A stretch of 64,000 nt of DNA, from the NCBI RefSeq assembly GCF_000146285.1, contig NZ_GL385912.1, positions 140,875 to 204,874 of the forward strand, given 5' to 3'. The notes beneath the pieces are model-generated. The model saw only the letters and a list, made by a program, of their open reading frames with translations, was not told the DNA's origin and did no database searches. The stretch is from Mobiluncus curtisii subsp. curtisii ATCC 35241. Lineage in GTDB: Bacteria; Actinomycetota; Actinomycetes; Actinomycetales; Actinomycetaceae. The stretch's first letter is position 1. Each line of letters opens with the position of its first letter. Both the position numbers and the translations under genes were made by a program. Of the stretch, positions 62,577-64,000 are shown piece by piece.

Positions 62577-63140
62577 GTGGCAACGACTAATGATTTGAAA
62601 AACGGCTTGGTGATGAAGATTGACAACCAGTTGTGGCAGGTTGTCGAATTCCAACATGTAAAGCCCGGTAAAGGACCGGCTTTCGTGCGCACCAAGATTA
62701 AGAACATCCTTTCGGGCAAAATCGTTGACCGGACCTTTAACGCGGGACTAAAGATTGAAACCGCGACCGTGGATCGTCGCGACATGACCTACTCATACAA
62801 CGACGGCACCGATTACGTATTCATGGACGAAAAGACCTTCGAAATGGTCAACGTCACCCCTGAAATCGTGGGGGATGCCGCACACTTCCTGTTGGAAAAC
62901 CAGAAATGCATCCTGGCTTTCAACGAAGGCAACGTTTTGTTTATCGAGTTGCCTGCCTCGGTCGTGCTTGAGATTTCGCATACTGAACCCGGTCTGCAAG
63001 GTGACCGCTCCAATGCGGGCACCAAGCCTGCCACCCTAGAGACGGGATACGACATTCAGGTACCGCTGTTCTTGAATATCGGTGACAAAGTGAAGGTTGA
63101 TACCCGCTCTGGCGACTACATTTCGCGGGTCACTGATTAA
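62577..63140 (+). CDS. efp: elongation factor P
   Basis: Relieves ribosome stalling at polyproline; 187 residues in three OB domains. The tip loop reads KPGKGPAF with Lys32 at the place that is modified in other bacteria. This PGKGP loop is the actinobacterial kind reported to work without modification, and no epmA/epmB-like gene is present here. GTG 62577 with AAAGGATG before it. Precedes nusB as in most actinobacteria. Confidence 0.97.
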   Translation: MATTNDLKNGLVMKIDNQLWQVVEFQHVKPGKGPAFVRTKIKNILSGKIVDRTFNAGLKIETATVDRRDMTYSYNDGTDYVFMDEKTFEMVNVTPEIVGDAAHFLLENQKCILAFNEGNVLFIELPASVVLEISHTEPGLQGDRSNAGTKPATLETGYDIQVPLFLNIGDKVKVDTRSGDYISRVTD

Positions 63141-63151
63141 TACTGTCGTGG

Positions 63152-63184
63152 ACGCGAGCCGGGGCGCAGGCTTCCGGCTCGCGT
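63152..63184 (+). promoter_or_regulatory. hairpin between efp and nusB
   Basis: ACGCGAGCCGG (63152-63162) and CCGGCTCGCGT (63174-63184) pair perfectly over 11 bp, loop 11 nt, no T-run. Confidence 0.55.
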
Positions 63185-63211
63185 TACGCATTTTCGCGAG
63201 GGGATGAGACC

Positions 63212-63787
63212 GTGGGACACAAATTGCCGCGACGCACGCGGGAGCGGATACGTGCCGTTGACGTGCTGTATGAGGCGCACGTGCGGGGCTGGGACACTCC
63301 TGAAGGCATATTTTCTCTGTCTCAGCTGCGTCAAGACGAGACTACCGCCCAAACTCCATTACCGGCGTATGCCGTGGAAATATTGGAAGGCGTGGCGGAG
63401 CATTTGGAGCGGATTGACGCAGCTCTAGCTACGTACTCAAAAGCCTGGCCTTTGCATCGGATGCCGGAGGTCGACCTGGCGATTATGCGGGTCGCGGCTT
63501 GGGAAATCTTGTTCAATCCTGATGTTACTGGACCGGTCGCTATCACCGCGGCGATGCAAATCGCAGAGGAACGATCGACTGACGAATCGCCGAAATTTAT
63601 TAACGGTTTGCTGGGCGCCATCGACGACATGAGGGATACGTTGAGCAATACTGAGACTGACCAAACTTTGAGTGGTGAGGCAATTGCCAAACTTGAGTTC
63701 TCGGTACCTCAGAGCTTCGATACCGTCGCCAAGACCGCAGCGGCGGGCGGTGTTTTGGAACAGATTGACTTAGACAGCCTGGAATAG
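63212..63787 (+). CDS. nusB: transcription antitermination factor NusB
   Basis: 191 residues, helical. RRTRERIRAVDVLYEAHVRG opens the fold, and DLAIMRVAAWEIL and ERSTDESPKFINGLLGAIDD are the typical closing helices. It joins NusE/S10 in antitermination on rRNA operons. About 50 residues beyond the fold form a non-conserved tail. GTG 63212 after GAGGGGATGAG. Confidence 0.95.
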   Translation: MGHKLPRRTRERIRAVDVLYEAHVRGWDTPEGIFSLSQLRQDETTAQTPLPAYAVEILEGVAEHLERIDAALATYSKAWPLHRMPEVDLAIMRVAAWEILFNPDVTGPVAITAAMQIAEERSTDESPKFINGLLGAIDDMRDTLSNTETDQTLSGEAIAKLEFSVPQSFDTVAKTAAAGGVLEQIDLDSLE

Positions 63788-63796
63788 AGTCCGCAG

Positions 63797-63991
63797 TTAG
63801 TCTCGATTCATCATTTCACGCAAGATGTCCGCGGATTTTTCCGAGTTCTCCAAAGTCTCGTTGATGGTTTGGGCTTTCTGTTGTGCTTTTGCCCACTTTT
63901 GGAAACGAGCCGCAGCCTCTGGTGAGTTGTCTGGTTGGGTGACCTCGTTACTCAATCCCGGCTTGTCCTCGTTGCCAAAAAGAAGCTGCAT
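63797..63991 (-). CDS. hypothetical protein, possibly partial
   Basis: An open leftward frame of 64 codons from ATG 63991, but the frame stays open to the window edge, so this may be the C-terminal end of a longer gene. It is polar and helical with many Gln, Ala, Glu and Lys (RFQKWAKAQQKAQTINETLE). No family recognised. It is convergent with nusB, 9 bp apart. Confidence 0.5.
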   Translation of the reverse strand: MQLLFGNEDKPGLSNEVTQPDNSPEAAARFQKWAKAQQKAQTINETLENSEKSADILREMMNRD

Positions 63992-64000
63992 TAATAGCTC

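Noticed and set aside
1-64000. CRISPR array, restriction-modification or known defence island
   Set aside because: No regularly spaced repeats, Cas proteins, methyltransferase motifs or classical defence genes are seen anywhere in the window.

Overview
The window looks like an actinobacterial chromosome, most plausibly Actinomycetaceae (Mobiluncus or a close relative). That is my inference from gene order, moderate GC, many leaderless or GTG/TTG starts, a Lys-type EF-P and an AroK-AroB fusion; no database was searched. The first 4.6 kb and a 2.4-kb island near 16-18 kb are accessory DNA. Almost everything else is housekeeping sequence in long, tightly packed operons.

1-4.56 kb: an AT-rich graveyard of Firmicutes-type integrative-element genes. 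It holds a cytidine deaminase that looks intact, a fragment of an AlbA_2-type regulator, a membrane-protein tail, a DUF7010-like membrane protein broken by an amber codon and a frameshift, and the tail of a large serine recombinase. An IS21-family element follows; its istA is split by one in-frame TAA, and its right end lies 12 bp before the start codon of a GNAT acetyltransferase.

5.1-15.8 kb: aconitase (acnA) behind a palindromic operator candidate, dxs, then a leftward group of RNase D, DUF3000, glgX and an SGNH hydrolase.

15.87-18.35 kb: a small island in a tRNA-Val(CAC) gene, bounded by a 42-bp direct repeat of the tRNA 3' half. Directly after the left repeat is a run of stem-loops that I read as a possible orphan HEARO/omega-type guide RNA scaffold; its 5' flank would be the tRNA-Val sequence. 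The island also has two small overlapping genes, a frameshifted HTH regulator, a broken toxin next to an intact HTH partner, an excisionase-like gene and three 10-bp direct repeats. There is no integrase and no RNA-guided nuclease in the window.

18.6-25.7 kb: a LacI regulator, tRNA-Gly/Cys/Val, an unusual intergenic array of hairpins, then thrS, HIT, ybaK, pdxS/pdxT and a Nudix gene. 25.9-37.4 kb: sdaA, yebC-ruvC-ruvA-ruvB-yajC-secD-secF-apt, and rel. The yebC to apt run covers Holliday-junction processing, the Sec accessory complex and purine salvage. 37.5-52.7 kb: a DUF349 protein, an MBL hydrolase, hisS, two adjacent dynamin-like GTPases, aspS, a YciO/YrdC protein, MMPL, rarA, rpsD with a structured leader, and two small membrane proteins.

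52.8-63.8 kb: alaS-ruvX-mltG-aroE-prepilin peptidase-aroC-aroK/aroB-degenerate shikimate-kinase-like protein-efp-nusB. This couples tRNA charging, cell-wall termination and chorismate synthesis to translation and antitermination factors. The window closes on a partial leftward ORF.
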